NCBI RefSeq assembly: GCF_030506285.1
Contig: NZ_CP119422.1
Span: forward strand, 6,373,501-6,437,500
Source: Catalinimonas niigatensis
GTDB lineage: Bacteria; Bacteroidota; Bacteroidia; Cytophagales; Cyclobacteriaceae
Length of the DNA: 64,000 bases
Reading direction: 5' to 3'
Part shown: positions 24,179-32,326 of the stretch, in pieces
How positions within the stretch are numbered: the stretch's first letter is position 1
How the letters are laid out: every line of letters begins with the position of its first letter
Program-made: the position numbers and the translations under genes
Notes under the pieces: model-generated
What the model was told of the DNA's origin: nothing
Databases searched by the model: none
The model's input: the letters and a program-made list of their open reading frames with translations, nothing else

Positions 24179-25549
24179 TTATGGGCGTACCGGTGTACCA
24201 TCTGGCTTACGAAGCTGCGTCCAGTTGTAATCAAATTTTTCAGGAAAGGGATATTTCAGAGCCAACTTTTCATTGACATCTACCCCCAGTCCCGGAACCT
24301 CATTGATATGCATATAGCCGTTTTTCATTTCAGGGCTACCCGGAAAGATTTCTCTAAGCAGGTCTGAAAAGTGTACGGACTCCTGTATACCAAAATTCCA
24401 GACCGCCAGGTCTATATGTGCATTGGCGGAATGTCCCACCGGAGATACGTCGCCCGGGCCATGCCAGGCAGTTTTGACGTTAAACCATTCTCCCAGTCTC
24501 GCTACTTTCATCGCAGGCGTAATTCCTCCGATTTGTGAAATATGAATCCGGATATAATCTATCAGGCGGTCTTTCATGATATCCAGCCATTCATTTTGAT
24601 TGTTAAACAGCTCGCCCATCGCAATAGGCACAGTGGTATGTTCGCGCAGGAGTTTAAAATAACCGACATTTTCCGGAGAGAAGGGGTCTTCTATGAAGAA
24701 AGGACGATATTCTTCCAATTGCTGCATCATTCTTATAGCTTCCATAGGCTGCACCCGCTCATGGATATCGTGTAGTAGCTCCACCCGCTCCCCGCAGCTT
24801 TTGCGCACCTGGGCAAACATGTCTACTACACTTTTGGTGTAAGCTACAGTATCCATCACATTATCATTGGGGGTGCCAAAGCCAGCGGCTTTAAAATCAG
24901 GTTGCTGCTTCTGACCGGCTCCCTCGCCATAACCACCCAGCAGTTGAGAAGCGCCATATCCTCCCATCTGTATCCTGACATGGCGAAAGCCCTGATCTAT
25001 ATACCCTTGTACACTTTCAGCCACTTCCTGAGGAGTGCTGCCGCTGGCATGCGCATAGCAATCTACGGCGAAGCGTAACTTGCCTCCCAGAAGTTGATAC
25101 ACCGGCATACCCGCTCGCTTTCCTTTGATGTCCCAGAGGGCCTGATCCAGTCCGCTGAGTGCATTGTTAAGTACCGGACCATTACGCCAGTATGAGCTTA
25201 CATAGGTGGTTTGCCAGATATCTTCAATATTGTCAACGTCTTTGCCCCGGCAGAAGTCGTCCAGATAATCGTTGATGGCAGAAACTACTGCGTGTCCTCG
25301 CTGCCGGAAGGTAGCACAGCCCAATCCATAGAGACCAGGTTCAGAGGTTTCTACTTTGACTACGATCAGTTCGATACCGTGAGGACAGGTAGGGATCGCC
25401 TTCACTTTGGTAATTTTCACCGGGGGTGTCCCATTTTTGTAGTTTGGGACAGAGGGAGATTGAGCATTGGAGGAGGAGGGAATGCCAGCTCCTATCATGC
25501 CAGCGGAAAGTCCCAGGCCCATGTTTTTGAGCAGATTTCTTCGGTTCAT
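24179..25549 (-). CDS. Exported enolase-superfamily dehydratase (RspA/mannonate dehydratase-like)
   Basis: 456 residues. The N terminus MNRRNLLKNMG with the following Gly/Ala-rich stretch is a Tat-like or Sec export signal, cut near S-N-A-Q (residue 30). The body matches the mandelate racemase/muconate-lactonizing fold in its RspA/D-mannonate dehydratase branch: A-L-W-D-I-K-G-K in the capping part, H-D-I-H-E-R and F-I-E-D-P-F giving metal ligands, and W-H-G-P-G-D near the C terminus with the catalytic His. It would dehydrate a sugar acid such as mannonate or gluconate. An exported member is unusual but common in Bacteroidota gene sets. Exact substrate unknown. Confidence 0.88.
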   Translation of the reverse strand: MNRRNLLKNMGLGLSAGMIGAGIPSSSNAQSPSVPNYKNGTPPVKITKVKAIPTCPHGIELIVVKVETSEPGLYGLGCATFRQRGHAVVSAINDYLDDFCRGKDVDNIEDIWQTTYVSSYWRNGPVLNNALSGLDQALWDIKGKRAGMPVYQLLGGKLRFAVDCYAHASGSTPQEVAESVQGYIDQGFRHVRIQMGGYGASQLLGGYGEGAGQKQQPDFKAAGFGTPNDNVMDTVAYTKSVVDMFAQVRKSCGERVELLHDIHERVQPMEAIRMMQQLEEYRPFFIEDPFSPENVGYFKLLREHTTVPIAMGELFNNQNEWLDIMKDRLIDYIRIHISQIGGITPAMKVARLGEWFNVKTAWHGPGDVSPVGHSANAHIDLAVWNFGIQESVHFSDLLREIFPGSPEMKNGYMHINEVPGLGVDVNEKLALKYPFPEKFDYNWTQLRKPDGTPVRP

Positions 25550-25893
25550 GTAGTTTAGGTTATTGTCAGAAAATGCTTTCTCCGTAATTTAAAGAAAAAA
25601 ATAAGAATTCGCGGATGTTGATATAGGAGTACTTGAGAGCAGTTTTCTCTACGATGTAGAAAGATTATTATGGAGAAGCAATACAACTGATTAAGAGGTC
25701 GGCAATAAGAATTAACAGTAAATTTTTCAGTTAAAAAGATTTATCTAATTAAATGCAACATTGTTGCAAAAATGCATATCTTTACTTCACGAACTGAAAG
25801 TAATCAACGCGAAGAACGATTAATAGACAGGCTATCATTGGCCAGCAACTGGCTATAACGCTTCCGTTGACAGCTTTCCCAAACTTTAACCCT
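25550..25893. other. Regulatory spacer with palindrome and inverted repeats
   Basis: 344 AT-rich bases between divergent genes. It holds a 15-base palindrome (25754-25768), then CAACGCGAAG (25804-25813) facing CGCTTCCGTTG (25859-25869) as an imperfect inverted repeat around a small hairpin GCCAG-CAA-CTGGC (25841-25853). Confidence 0.5.
25754..25768. promoter_or_regulatory. Candidate operator palindrome upstream of the flavoprotein gene
   Basis: TGCAACA-T-TGTTGCA is a perfect 7+1+7 palindrome set in AT-rich DNA about 126 bp ahead of the flavoprotein ATG. Its size and symmetry fit a dimeric repressor such as a Fur-family protein; the regulator is not identified. Confidence 0.5.
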
Positions 25894-26802
25894 ATGACTG
25901 CAAATAGAAATTTTGAAGTAATTATCGTTGGAGGAAGCTATGCCGGGCTTTCGGCCGCCATGGCATTAGGCCGGTCTATGAGAAAAGTATTGATCATTGA
26001 CAGTGGTAAGCCTTGCAACCGACAGACACCTCATGCTCATAATTTTATTACGCAAGATGGCCATACACCGAGACAAATTGCAGAAACAGCAAAGGAGCAG
26101 GTATTAAAATACGACACCATTCAATTTTACACTGGACTTGCCATCAATGGAGTAAAAACAGCGCATGGATTTGAAATCAAAACACAATCTGGAGAGGTGT
26201 TTTATGCCAAAAAATTATTGTTCACTACAGGAGTAACCGATCAGATGCCAGACATCATGGGGTTTTCAGACTGTTGGGGAATTTCAATTTTGCATTGTCC
26301 CTATTGCCACGGTTATGAGGTAAAGGGAGAGATTATTGGTTTGATAGGCAATGGAGAGCTGGGCTTTGAATTTTGCAGAATGTTAAGCAACTGGAGTAAT
26401 AAGCTTGTATTATTTACCAATGGAAAATCAACGCTGACTCCTGAGCAGACAGAAAAGATAAACAGCCATGATATTCAAATCATTGAAAATGAAATTTTAG
26501 CGTTTGAACATCAAAAAGGTCACATTCAAAATATTAAGCTAAAGGATGCTGAAAAAAAGCAGGTTTCAGCAGTTTTTGCCAAAGTTGGTTTTGAGCAGCA
26601 TTGTGAAATCCCGGAACAATTAGATTGCGAAATAACGGAACAAGGTTTTATCAAAGTAGATGATTTTTATAAAACCACGATTCCGGGAGTTTATGCAGCT
26701 GGTGATAACACAAGCATGTTTAGGGCGCTTTCGCTGGCAACTGCTGCAGGTACAAAAGCTGGTGCTTTTATCAATAGAGAGCTTATTGAGGAGGCATTTT
26801 GA
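25894..26802 (+). CDS. Thioredoxin-reductase-like NAD(P)/FAD oxidoreductase
   Basis: 302 residues from ATG 25894, preferred over an upstream TTG because the next residues lead directly into the first strand. FAD motif G-G-S-Y-A-G-L-S-A-A near 14-23, C-P-Y-C-H-G-Y-E near 137-144 as the redox CxxC, NAD(P) motif G-N-G-E-L-G near 156-161, and A-A-G-D-N near the C terminus. This is the bacillithiol/thioredoxin-reductase-like class whose physiological partner is usually unknown. Codon use is more AT-rich than in its neighbours, and it is bracketed by repeat-rich spacers, so recent acquisition is possible (inference). Confidence 0.88.
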   Translation: MTANRNFEVIIVGGSYAGLSAAMALGRSMRKVLIIDSGKPCNRQTPHAHNFITQDGHTPRQIAETAKEQVLKYDTIQFYTGLAINGVKTAHGFEIKTQSGEVFYAKKLLFTTGVTDQMPDIMGFSDCWGISILHCPYCHGYEVKGEIIGLIGNGELGFEFCRMLSNWSNKLVLFTNGKSTLTPEQTEKINSHDIQIIENEILAFEHQKGHIQNIKLKDAEKKQVSAVFAKVGFEQHCEIPEQLDCEITEQGFIKVDDFYKTTIPGVYAAGDNTSMFRALSLATAAGTKAGAFINRELIEEAF

Positions 26803-26831
26803 AAAGCTCCATTCTGCTTTTTATCACGCGT

Positions 26832-26855
26832 AGTTGTTGGCGCCTGACAACAACT
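26832..26855 (+). repeat. Hairpin downstream of the flavoprotein gene
   Basis: AGTTGTTG pairs perfectly with CAACAACT across an eight-base loop, 30 bp after the stop codon. Only a short TCGTTTG follows, so it is a weak terminator at best. Confidence 0.45.
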
Positions 26856-27120
26856 CGTTTGAAATGAAGTCCTCGGGTGAGCATGTGATGAATGAATAAA
26901 TCCAGCTATAGCCCAAAATCAAGCAATAACCATTTTGTAAGAAAACATTATACATACGGTTGCTAGAAGGAATGTTATGATAAAAAGCTTAATGCTACGT
27001 TGAGCTAGGGTCTCGCCTGTTAAGTAACTGAGCATACATAACAAGGTGTTTTTTTTGCTATAAAAAGCTTAATAGCTAGTATTTTAGGCCACCCTGACAG
27101 AGGTTGGTAAATAAAAGTAC

Positions 27121-27180
27121 CCGGCGTGGCGACGCCCGGCGTGGCGACACCCGGAATGGCGGTTTCCGGCATGAGTCGCT
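27121..27180. repeat. Four imperfect 15-bp GC-rich tandem repeats
   Basis: Four adjacent units start CCGGCGTGGCGACGC, CCGGCGTGGCGACAC, CCGGAATGGCGGTTT and CCGGCATGAGTCGCT. Units 1 and 2 are nearly identical; 3 and 4 are decayed. Unit 1 can fold (GGCGT-GGCG-ACGCC), and CCGGAA at 27151 can pair with TTCCGG at 27164-27169. The array is strikingly GC-rich compared with the surrounding spacer. Confidence 0.75.
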
Positions 27181-27226
27181 GGTACTTAACTTACATTAAC
27201 TGTAAAATAGATTGAGCAATTACCTT

Positions 27227-28108
27227 CTAGAGAGCTGCTTTTGCCTCTTCAAATAAAGCTTTCACTTTCAGTCTGGGATCTCCTTCCCCCAGCGTTTCCA
27301 GCGGAAAATATCCCCGGTAATTGGCTTCTTTGGCAATGGAAACGATGCGGCTGATGTCAGTCTTTTCGGGTTCACCGTTTACATAAACTTCCTCTTTGAC
27401 CTGCCAGCTGCGGGCATAAGGGGCCAGTTGCCGGATTTCTTCGTATGGATTATTTCTCAGGCTGCCGATGTCCAGCATTAGTCCCAGCCAGGGATGATTA
27501 ACCTCCTGCATTACTTCCTCTACTTCATCGGCGGTTTTCAGGAATTCATAATGATTTTGCAGGTTAATCATGATCCCATGTTTACCTCCTATATCCGCAC
27601 TCTGACGGAGTCCGTCAATCACTCGCTGCCGGGCTTTCTTCCAATCATTACGATCGCTTACTATTTTGCCTGCAAAAACCCGAAGCGAAGGGGCTCCTAT
27701 TTTGACGGCTGCTATTATCCAATCTTCAATAAGTTGCAAATCCGCTTTACGCTTTTCAGGATCAGCCTGCGTAAAGTCATTTCTTACACCCGTGCCACTG
27801 ACCGCAAGCCCTCGCTCGTAGGCTTTTCTTTTGAAGTCAAACAGAAAAGAATCTTTCGGTACTTTTGGATAACCGGGAAAGTAGTAAGCAGTAGGGTCTA
27901 CTGCATCAAAAGCTAATTCGGCACAGAAATCCAACAGATGATCCAGTGTCATACTGCCCTCTTGCAGTGCCTGGTTAAACGAATAGGCATTGAGGGCAAG
28001 CTTGAGGTGAGGAGGATAAGGAGGTGTATAATTTACTGACTGATGAAAAAATGAGGGAATAGCCAAAGCTACCATTCCTGATTGCTGTAAAAAATATCTG
28101 CGGTTCAT
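27227..28108 (-). CDS. Exported TIM-barrel sugar phosphate isomerase/epimerase-like protein
   Basis: 293 residues from the ATG at 28108, chosen because it opens a clear export signal (MNRRYFLQQSGMVALAIPSF); an upstream ATG adds 17 unlikely residues. The body is a xylose isomerase-like TIM barrel (AP endonuclease family 2): D-A-V-D-P-T near 85, V-S-G-T-G-V-R-N in the middle, N-L-Q-N-H and D-I-G-S-L-R as metal-ligand strands, and P-L-E-T-L-G at the end. Such exported proteins in Bacteroidota usually act on sugars or inositols; the substrate is not predictable. Confidence 0.85.
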   Translation of the reverse strand: MNRRYFLQQSGMVALAIPSFFHQSVNYTPPYPPHLKLALNAYSFNQALQEGSMTLDHLLDFCAELAFDAVDPTAYYFPGYPKVPKDSFLFDFKRKAYERGLAVSGTGVRNDFTQADPEKRKADLQLIEDWIIAAVKIGAPSLRVFAGKIVSDRNDWKKARQRVIDGLRQSADIGGKHGIMINLQNHYEFLKTADEVEEVMQEVNHPWLGLMLDIGSLRNNPYEEIRQLAPYARSWQVKEEVYVNGEPEKTDISRIVSIAKEANYRGYFPLETLGEGDPRLKVKALFEEAKAAL

Positions 28109-28268
28109 AGGTCGTTGTGTTTGGCAAAATATACACAAAAAATTAAGATAGATGCGCAATGGGTTCCACGGTGTTCAAACTTGGAGAGGCCCGCACCATC
28201 TATTATGCTTTAAATCAACAGCGCATCACATGAGATTGGCTGGCACAGTCTTCTCTCAATTTAGGTCT

Positions 28269-28970
28269 ATGGATTGGAATTTGATACTTAATTTTACAGC
28301 CGCCATGCTGGCTATCGTAAATCCTATTGGCATAGTACCCATTTGGACAGAACTTACCGCAGATGCAAAAAATAAGATAAGAACTGATATTGCAGGTCTG
28401 GCTGTAGGGACAGCTGTTTTTGTATGGCTTGTTTTTCTTGTAGGAAGTCAGTATTTACTACAGTTCTTTAGTATTGATATACCTGTTTTCAAAGTGGCAG
28501 GTGGCATCCTTTTGTTTTATACAGCCTTGTCTATGATTGGTGGAAAAGCCACTCAACTTGAGGAGAGGAGTGAGCAGGGTGATAATACCTTTCAATTGGC
28601 CAAAGCGCGTTTTCGTAAGGTCATCGTACCTTTGGTAGTGCCTATGCTGGCTGGCCCGGGTTCTATTACTACAGTCATTTTATATGGTTCACGTGCCCAG
28701 GGCATCATGGATTATATGAGCCTTTCGGTAGTGGCTTTAGCATCAGGTTTTTTGCTTTTTTTTACTTTTGCTTATTCACACTACCTGGAAAAAAGGATGG
28801 ATAGCCTCATTTTCACAGTATTTACCCGCATCTTCGGAATCATTGTGGCAGCTATTGCCATGCAGTTTGTTCTGGAAGGTTTGGGAGAAGTATTTCCTAA
28901 CTGGCTGGAAGGACAATCCACCTTTGATAATCCTGATTCCAATGGGGCATCGGGAAACACACAAAAATAA
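28269..28970 (+). CDS. MarC-family integral membrane protein
   Basis: 233 residues from ATG 28269. An upstream frame extends to 28152, but its 39 residues are His/Arg-rich and unlike the family, whose members start directly with a helix containing the N-P-I-G motif seen here (A-I-V-N-P-I-G-I-V-P). Six membrane segments are visible, with A-G-P-G-S-I-T-T in the fourth as a second signature. MarC/NAAT proteins were once linked to multiple antibiotic resistance and to amino-acid transport, but their role is not established. The C-terminal tail after residue 205 is polar. It converges on the HTH gene, leaving only 6 bases between them. Confidence 0.9.
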   Translation: MDWNLILNFTAAMLAIVNPIGIVPIWTELTADAKNKIRTDIAGLAVGTAVFVWLVFLVGSQYLLQFFSIDIPVFKVAGGILLFYTALSMIGGKATQLEERSEQGDNTFQLAKARFRKVIVPLVVPMLAGPGSITTVILYGSRAQGIMDYMSLSVVALASGFLLFFTFAYSHYLEKRMDSLIFTVFTRIFGIIVAAIAMQFVLEGLGEVFPNWLEGQSTFDNPDSNGASGNTQK

Positions 28971-28976
28971 ATGTTT

Positions 28977-29189
28977 CTAAAGGGTTTTTAATATAAAAAG
29001 CTCTTCAACGGTAATGTTAAATACTTTAGCGATTCTCAGGGCAGTAATGGTGCTGGGTACAAATTTTCCGGTTTCAATGGTATTGATGGTTTTTCTTGAA
29101 ACACCTACATTAAAAGCAAGGTCAGCTTGTGTCATATCGCGTTTAGCTCTTTCTACTTTGATGGTATTGATCAGTTCAAATTCCGCCAT
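28977..29189 (-). CDS. Small Cro/CI-type helix-turn-helix regulator
   Basis: 70 residues, almost entirely one HTH_3 domain: M-T-Q-A-D-L-A-F-N-V-G-V-S-R-K-T-I-N-T-I-E form helices 2 and 3 (about 18-38), and A-L-R-I-A-K-V-F-N-I-T-V-E-E-L-F closes the fold. It resembles the YozG/Bacteroidota family of short regulators encoded beside a small membrane protein. It starts 4 bp after the stop of the membrane-protein gene upstream on the same strand, so the two are an operon. It probably controls its own promoter; an inverted repeat at 29658-29673 is a candidate site. Confidence 0.9.
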   Translation of the reverse strand: MAEFELINTIKVERAKRDMTQADLAFNVGVSRKTINTIETGKFVPSTITALRIAKVFNITVEELFILKTL

Positions 29190-29193
29190 TTTC

Positions 29194-29628
29194 TTAGCTT
29201 AAACGCATAAATGCCGCAATAGATGAAACCACTCCTAAGAAGATAGTAACTTCAGCCCCTAATGCAGCCGAAAAAGGATAAAACAAATGAACCAGTAAAA
29301 GAATTATCTGCGTGCTTAATACTACGATAAAACCTGTTTTCCAGGCTTGCATGCGATTTAGTCTTACCAGCTCGTCATTAAGAATGTCCTGTAGCAAAGG
29401 GTTTGCTTTAATATTTTTTCCAAGTCTGAGAATCTGAATAAGGCTGATAGCCCATAGTAGCCATCCGAGAAGTTCCAATGGAGTGAAGATAAGGCTAAAT
29501 TCTGTTTTTAATATATACCCTTGGAGAATCCTGATACCGTCCCAAAGGATAAAACCCAGCAGATTTATCAGAAGCCATTTGCTTCTTTTTTGCTCTAGCT
29601 GCTCGGCATGCATTTGTTGTTCTATCAT
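29194..29628 (-). CDS. Four-helix membrane protein paired with an HTH regulator
   Basis: 144 residues with hydrophobic segments near 16-34, 46-66, 95-115 and 120-140, separated by a polar, Asn/Leu/Arg-rich loop (68-92). No family could be named. The arrangement of small membrane protein followed by a 70-residue Cro-like regulator recurs in Bacteroidota and Firmicutes, where the membrane partner is suspected to sense a signal and modulate the regulator (inference). The upstream region contains a near-palindrome that may be the operator. Confidence 0.75.
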   Translation of the reverse strand: MIEQQMHAEQLEQKRSKWLLINLLGFILWDGIRILQGYILKTEFSLIFTPLELLGWLLWAISLIQILRLGKNIKANPLLQDILNDELVRLNRMQAWKTGFIVVLSTQIILLLVHLFYPFSAALGAEVTIFLGVVSSIAAFMRLS

Positions 29629-29657
29629 CTTATTTAGTTACTTGTAAGTTTCTTAAT

Positions 29658-29673
29658 GTTACCTATAGGTTAC
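29658..29673. promoter_or_regulatory. Candidate operator of the HTH/membrane-protein operon
   Basis: GTTACCTATAGGTTAC contains the perfect 10-base palindrome ACCTATAGGT, flanked by one mismatched pair and then matching GT/AC ends. It lies 30-45 bp upstream of the operon's first ATG, where a self-regulating HTH dimer would bind. Confidence 0.4.
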
Positions 29674-29959
29674 TAATTTAAGAAACAACGTTGATTTTTC
29701 CAAAGCTTGTTATGAAGATTGAGACTAGACGTAGAGTGTAATAAGAAATAGCATTAGATTGAATGATACCTTATAGCAAAGAGGAAGTGAAAAAGCTATA
29801 AAAGTAACAGCGTTGGATGATAGAGAATGGAATATTTGTTGTCAAGTAAGGTATAAAAGTTTCAAGGTATAACAAGTTTTTTTATTGCAAGCTTATAGAT
29901 TGGTCATATCTAAGCAAAGCTTATTTCATGGAAAATGGCTGTTTTTGCATGATCAAAAA

Positions 29960-30101
29960 AGCCAACATCAGGTCAATTGGAAGCATTGATAGCAAACCCT
30001 CAGGAATATAAATCTACCCTATCTTAGTAGTTAACACCAGTAATAAAGCTTATTACTATGATTCAGCCACAGGATTTAAGCTATCAGAAAAGAAAGGACT
30101 G
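29960..30101 (+). pseudogene. Possible remnant of an exported-protein gene
   Basis: Translation near 30027-30098 gives V-V-N-T-S-N-K-A-Y-Y-Y-D-S-A-T-G-F-K-L-S, which resembles the end-domain pattern (Y-Y-D-x-x-T-G-x-K-L) of lipoprotein-sorting-like or M16-associated proteins. An in-frame stop and a likely frameshift precede it, and no start codon remains. The reading is tentative and rests on this short pattern only. Confidence 0.25.
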
Positions 30102-30119
30102 TTTCAGGACCTTCCGCAT

Positions 30120-31067
30120 CTATTCATTTTCTTTTGCTTTCTCTGTAGGTTCGGAATTACCATCCATATTGAGTTTAAGCGGATTGATCTCATCTCCCCA
30201 ATAGATGGTACGGTGGGGGAAAGGAATTTCTATGCGTTCGCGGTCAAAAGCTTTTTTGAGACGACCCAGATATTCTCTTTTGATTGTCCATTGCTGGCCA
30301 GGCTTGGTTTTGAAGCGTGCCCTGATTACTACCGCACTGTCTCCCCAGGCATCTACGCCAAAGATCTCCAGTGGTTCATTGATTTTATCTTTAAACTCAG
30401 GATCATTCATCAATTCCTCACCTACATCCTTGATGACATTTCTGGCTTTATCGGTATTTTCTTTATAGGCAATGCCTATATCAAATACTGCCCCCGACCA
30501 TTCTTTGGTCATATTGGCCAGGGTATTGATCTTACCGTTCTGGAAGATGTGTACTGTGCCCGAAAAATCCCTCAGGGTAATGGTACGCAAAGCGATTTCC
30601 TCCACCAGACCTCCGGTACCATTGATGACTGCTACATCACCGGCACGCACCTGGTTTTCCAGCAGCATAAAAAAACCTGAGATAAAGTCTCTTACCAGTT
30701 CCTGTGCGCCAAAACCTACAGCCAGACCCACAATTCCTGCACTGGCCAGGATGGGACCAATGTCCAGGTTGACCTCCCGCAGCATGATTAGTATGAAGAT
30801 AATCCATAGCACGATGCCGCCTGCTTGTCGCAGTATGTTGATCAGGGTGTTGACCCGCTTTTCTTTTTCCTCTTTGCTTTCATGATGACTGGCTTGCGTA
30901 CGCTTAAGAATAATGTTTTTGAGTTTACCTACCAGGAAACGGTACAGCGCCAAGGCAATGAATAGTAAAAAGAAGATAAAGAGTAGTGCCGGTACCGTTT
31001 CAATAATCCAGGTGATCGTTCTTTCATAAAACTTCTGCCAGAACTCGTCTGTAAAAAGCTGCTGCAT
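30120..31067 (-). CDS. MscS-family mechanosensitive channel
   Basis: 315 residues. Three membrane helices: about 18-45, 80-98 and the pore helix with the G-L-A-V-G-F-G-A-Q-E-L-V-R-D signature near 115-130. The beta domain follows with Q-V-R-A-G-D-V-A-V-I-N-G and the motif L-R-D-F-S-G-T-V-H-I-F-Q-N-G, and a mixed C-terminal domain runs to about 290. The last 25 residues are charged. These channels release solutes under hypo-osmotic stress. Transcribed alone. Confidence 0.93.
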   Translation of the reverse strand: MQQLFTDEFWQKFYERTITWIIETVPALLFIFFLLFIALALYRFLVGKLKNIILKRTQASHHESKEEKEKRVNTLINILRQAGGIVLWIIFILIMLREVNLDIGPILASAGIVGLAVGFGAQELVRDFISGFFMLLENQVRAGDVAVINGTGGLVEEIALRTITLRDFSGTVHIFQNGKINTLANMTKEWSGAVFDIGIAYKENTDKARNVIKDVGEELMNDPEFKDKINEPLEIFGVDAWGDSAVVIRARFKTKPGQQWTIKREYLGRLKKAFDRERIEIPFPHRTIYWGDEINPLKLNMDGNSEPTEKAKENE

Positions 31068-31232
31068 GATGTAAAAAATTAGTGATCGCTCAAAGTGATC
31101 ATGTAAAAAGTGGACAAAACCGATATCGTGCTGCTAACTTAAAAACTTTGCTGCCTTATATGCAAATCCCCCGAGACTAAAAATAGCATACAAATTACCA
31201 GATGACAAGTATAGGGGCAAGAACGTATTTTG

Positions 31233-32210
31233 TTACTTATTTTTTGAGGTAATGGTATTCAGCATCTTCATCACCAGTAGTCCTTCCTCAGCAGTACAGG
31301 GATTTTCTCCTTCCCCTCTGAAGTACTGATTGACTTTTTCTATCATGGGCAACTGGATATTCTCAGGATTTTTGAAGGTAAAGGTTTCTTTCTTGTCCCG
31401 GATGAGATGAATTTCTTCTCCGTAGAAGGAGAATGAAACGCTTCCCTCTGATCCTACAATCTCGCAGCCTTCGCGGGTAGCACTTTCGGGGGCGGCAAAA
31501 GACCATAAACCTTTGAAAATGATATCTTTGTCAAAGTGCATCTCTGCCGATACGATATCGTCCGCCGGATAGAGTCCTGCCTGATTGGTGGAGTATCCGC
31601 TGATGTGCAGAGGTTCGCCAAAATAATAGTACATCAGGTCCATCTGATGAGGCGCAATGTCATGAAAGAGTCCTCCGCCGGAGACTTCGGGCTGTACTCG
31701 CCAGTTGGTTTCGGTCTGGACTATGAGTTTACTTTTGGCAGGCTGGAATATCTGGATCTGGGCGAAGCGTACCTCACCTATGGCTCCGGCCTCCAGCAGT
31801 TCTTTGACCTTGATAAAGGCTGGCAAAGCCCGGCGGTAATGCGCTACACAGAGTTTACATCCACTTTGCTTTACTGCTTCAATGATTCTATCGCAGGCTT
31901 CCAGGCTGAGCGCCATAGGCTTTTCCAGATACACATCTTTACCGGCTTGTAATGCCTTGATCGCGTATTCTTCATGTGAAGCAGGTGGCGTAGCAATATA
32001 GATGGCATTGATCTCTGGGTGGGCGATGAGTGCATCAGCATCATCATACCAATGCGGTACCTTGTGGCGTCGGGCAAAGTCTTTCGCTTTGTCGGCATTT
32101 CTGCGCATGACAGCGATCAGCCTTGAGTCTGCTGCCTTCTGAAAGGCGGGGCCGCTCTTCACTTCGGCCACATCGCCAACGCCTATGATTCCCCAGTTGA
32201 TTTGTTTCAT
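31233..32210 (-). CDS. Gfo/Idh/MocA-family oxidoreductase
   Basis: 325 residues. The N-terminal Rossmann fold has G-V-G-D-V-A near residues 10-15 and the family signature E-K-P-M-A near 95-99, whose Lys is the usual catalytic residue. The C-terminal half is the substrate domain, with G-G-G-L-F-H-D-I-A-P-H carrying the family's Asp and His. Such NAD(P)-dependent enzymes oxidise or reduce sugars and cyclitols. There is no signal peptide. It follows the purine operon on the same strand but is separated by a 116-base gap filled by a long inverted repeat, so it may be expressed separately. Confidence 0.9.
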   Translation of the reverse strand: MKQINWGIIGVGDVAEVKSGPAFQKAADSRLIAVMRRNADKAKDFARRHKVPHWYDDADALIAHPEINAIYIATPPASHEEYAIKALQAGKDVYLEKPMALSLEACDRIIEAVKQSGCKLCVAHYRRALPAFIKVKELLEAGAIGEVRFAQIQIFQPAKSKLIVQTETNWRVQPEVSGGGLFHDIAPHQMDLMYYYFGEPLHISGYSTNQAGLYPADDIVSAEMHFDKDIIFKGLWSFAAPESATREGCEIVGSEGSVSFSFYGEEIHLIRDKKETFTFKNPENIQLPMIEKVNQYFRGEGENPCTAEEGLLVMKMLNTITSKNK

Positions 32211-32226
32211 GTTGTATAGTGTTAAG

Positions 32227-32320
32227 GTTCTATGTGTTATGGTGTTATTGTTTGAGTGTGTTATAGTTTTAACATGACCTTAACAGAACTATAACACTCT
32301 AACACCATAACACCAAGAAC
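32227..32320. repeat. Long imperfect inverted repeat between the NUP-family and oxidoreductase genes
   Basis: GTTATGGTGTTA (32236-32247) pairs perfectly with TAACACCATAAC (32300-32311). Inside it, GAGTGTGTTATAGTT (32254-32268) pairs with AACTATAACACTC (32287-32299) with a two-base bulge, and outside it GTTCT (32227-32231) pairs with AGAAC (32316-32320). Together about 30 base pairs around an 18-base loop. It could be a processing or attenuation element, or a mobile spacer repeat. Confidence 0.7.
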
Positions 32321-32326
32321 TATATA

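Larger units (their letters stand above)
26803..27226. other. Repeat-rich spacer after the flavoprotein gene
   Basis: 424 bases. It holds an 8-bp hairpin (26832-26855), a 14-base direct repeat ATAAAAAGCTTAAT at 26980-26993 and 27060-27073, and a GC-rich array of 15-base repeats (27121-27180). No gene was recognised. Confidence 0.55.
29629..30119. other. AT-rich spacer with a possible operator and a gene remnant
   Basis: 491 bases. Near its left end is the near-palindrome at 29658-29673, and near its right end is a coding-like fragment (about 29960-30101). The rest shows no ORF, RNA gene or repeat. Confidence 0.4.

Noticed and set aside
25804-25870. Integron attC site
   Set aside because: Only the outer inverted-repeat look and a short hairpin are present; paired core sites and an integrase are missing.
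27121-27180. CRISPR array or coding repeat
   Set aside because: The 15-base units are contiguous without spacers, and no start codon or longer frame supports a protein.
28152-28268. N-terminal extension of the MarC gene
   Set aside because: The 39 extra residues are His/Arg-rich and overlap the promoter area of the divergent isomerase gene; family members start at the internal Met.
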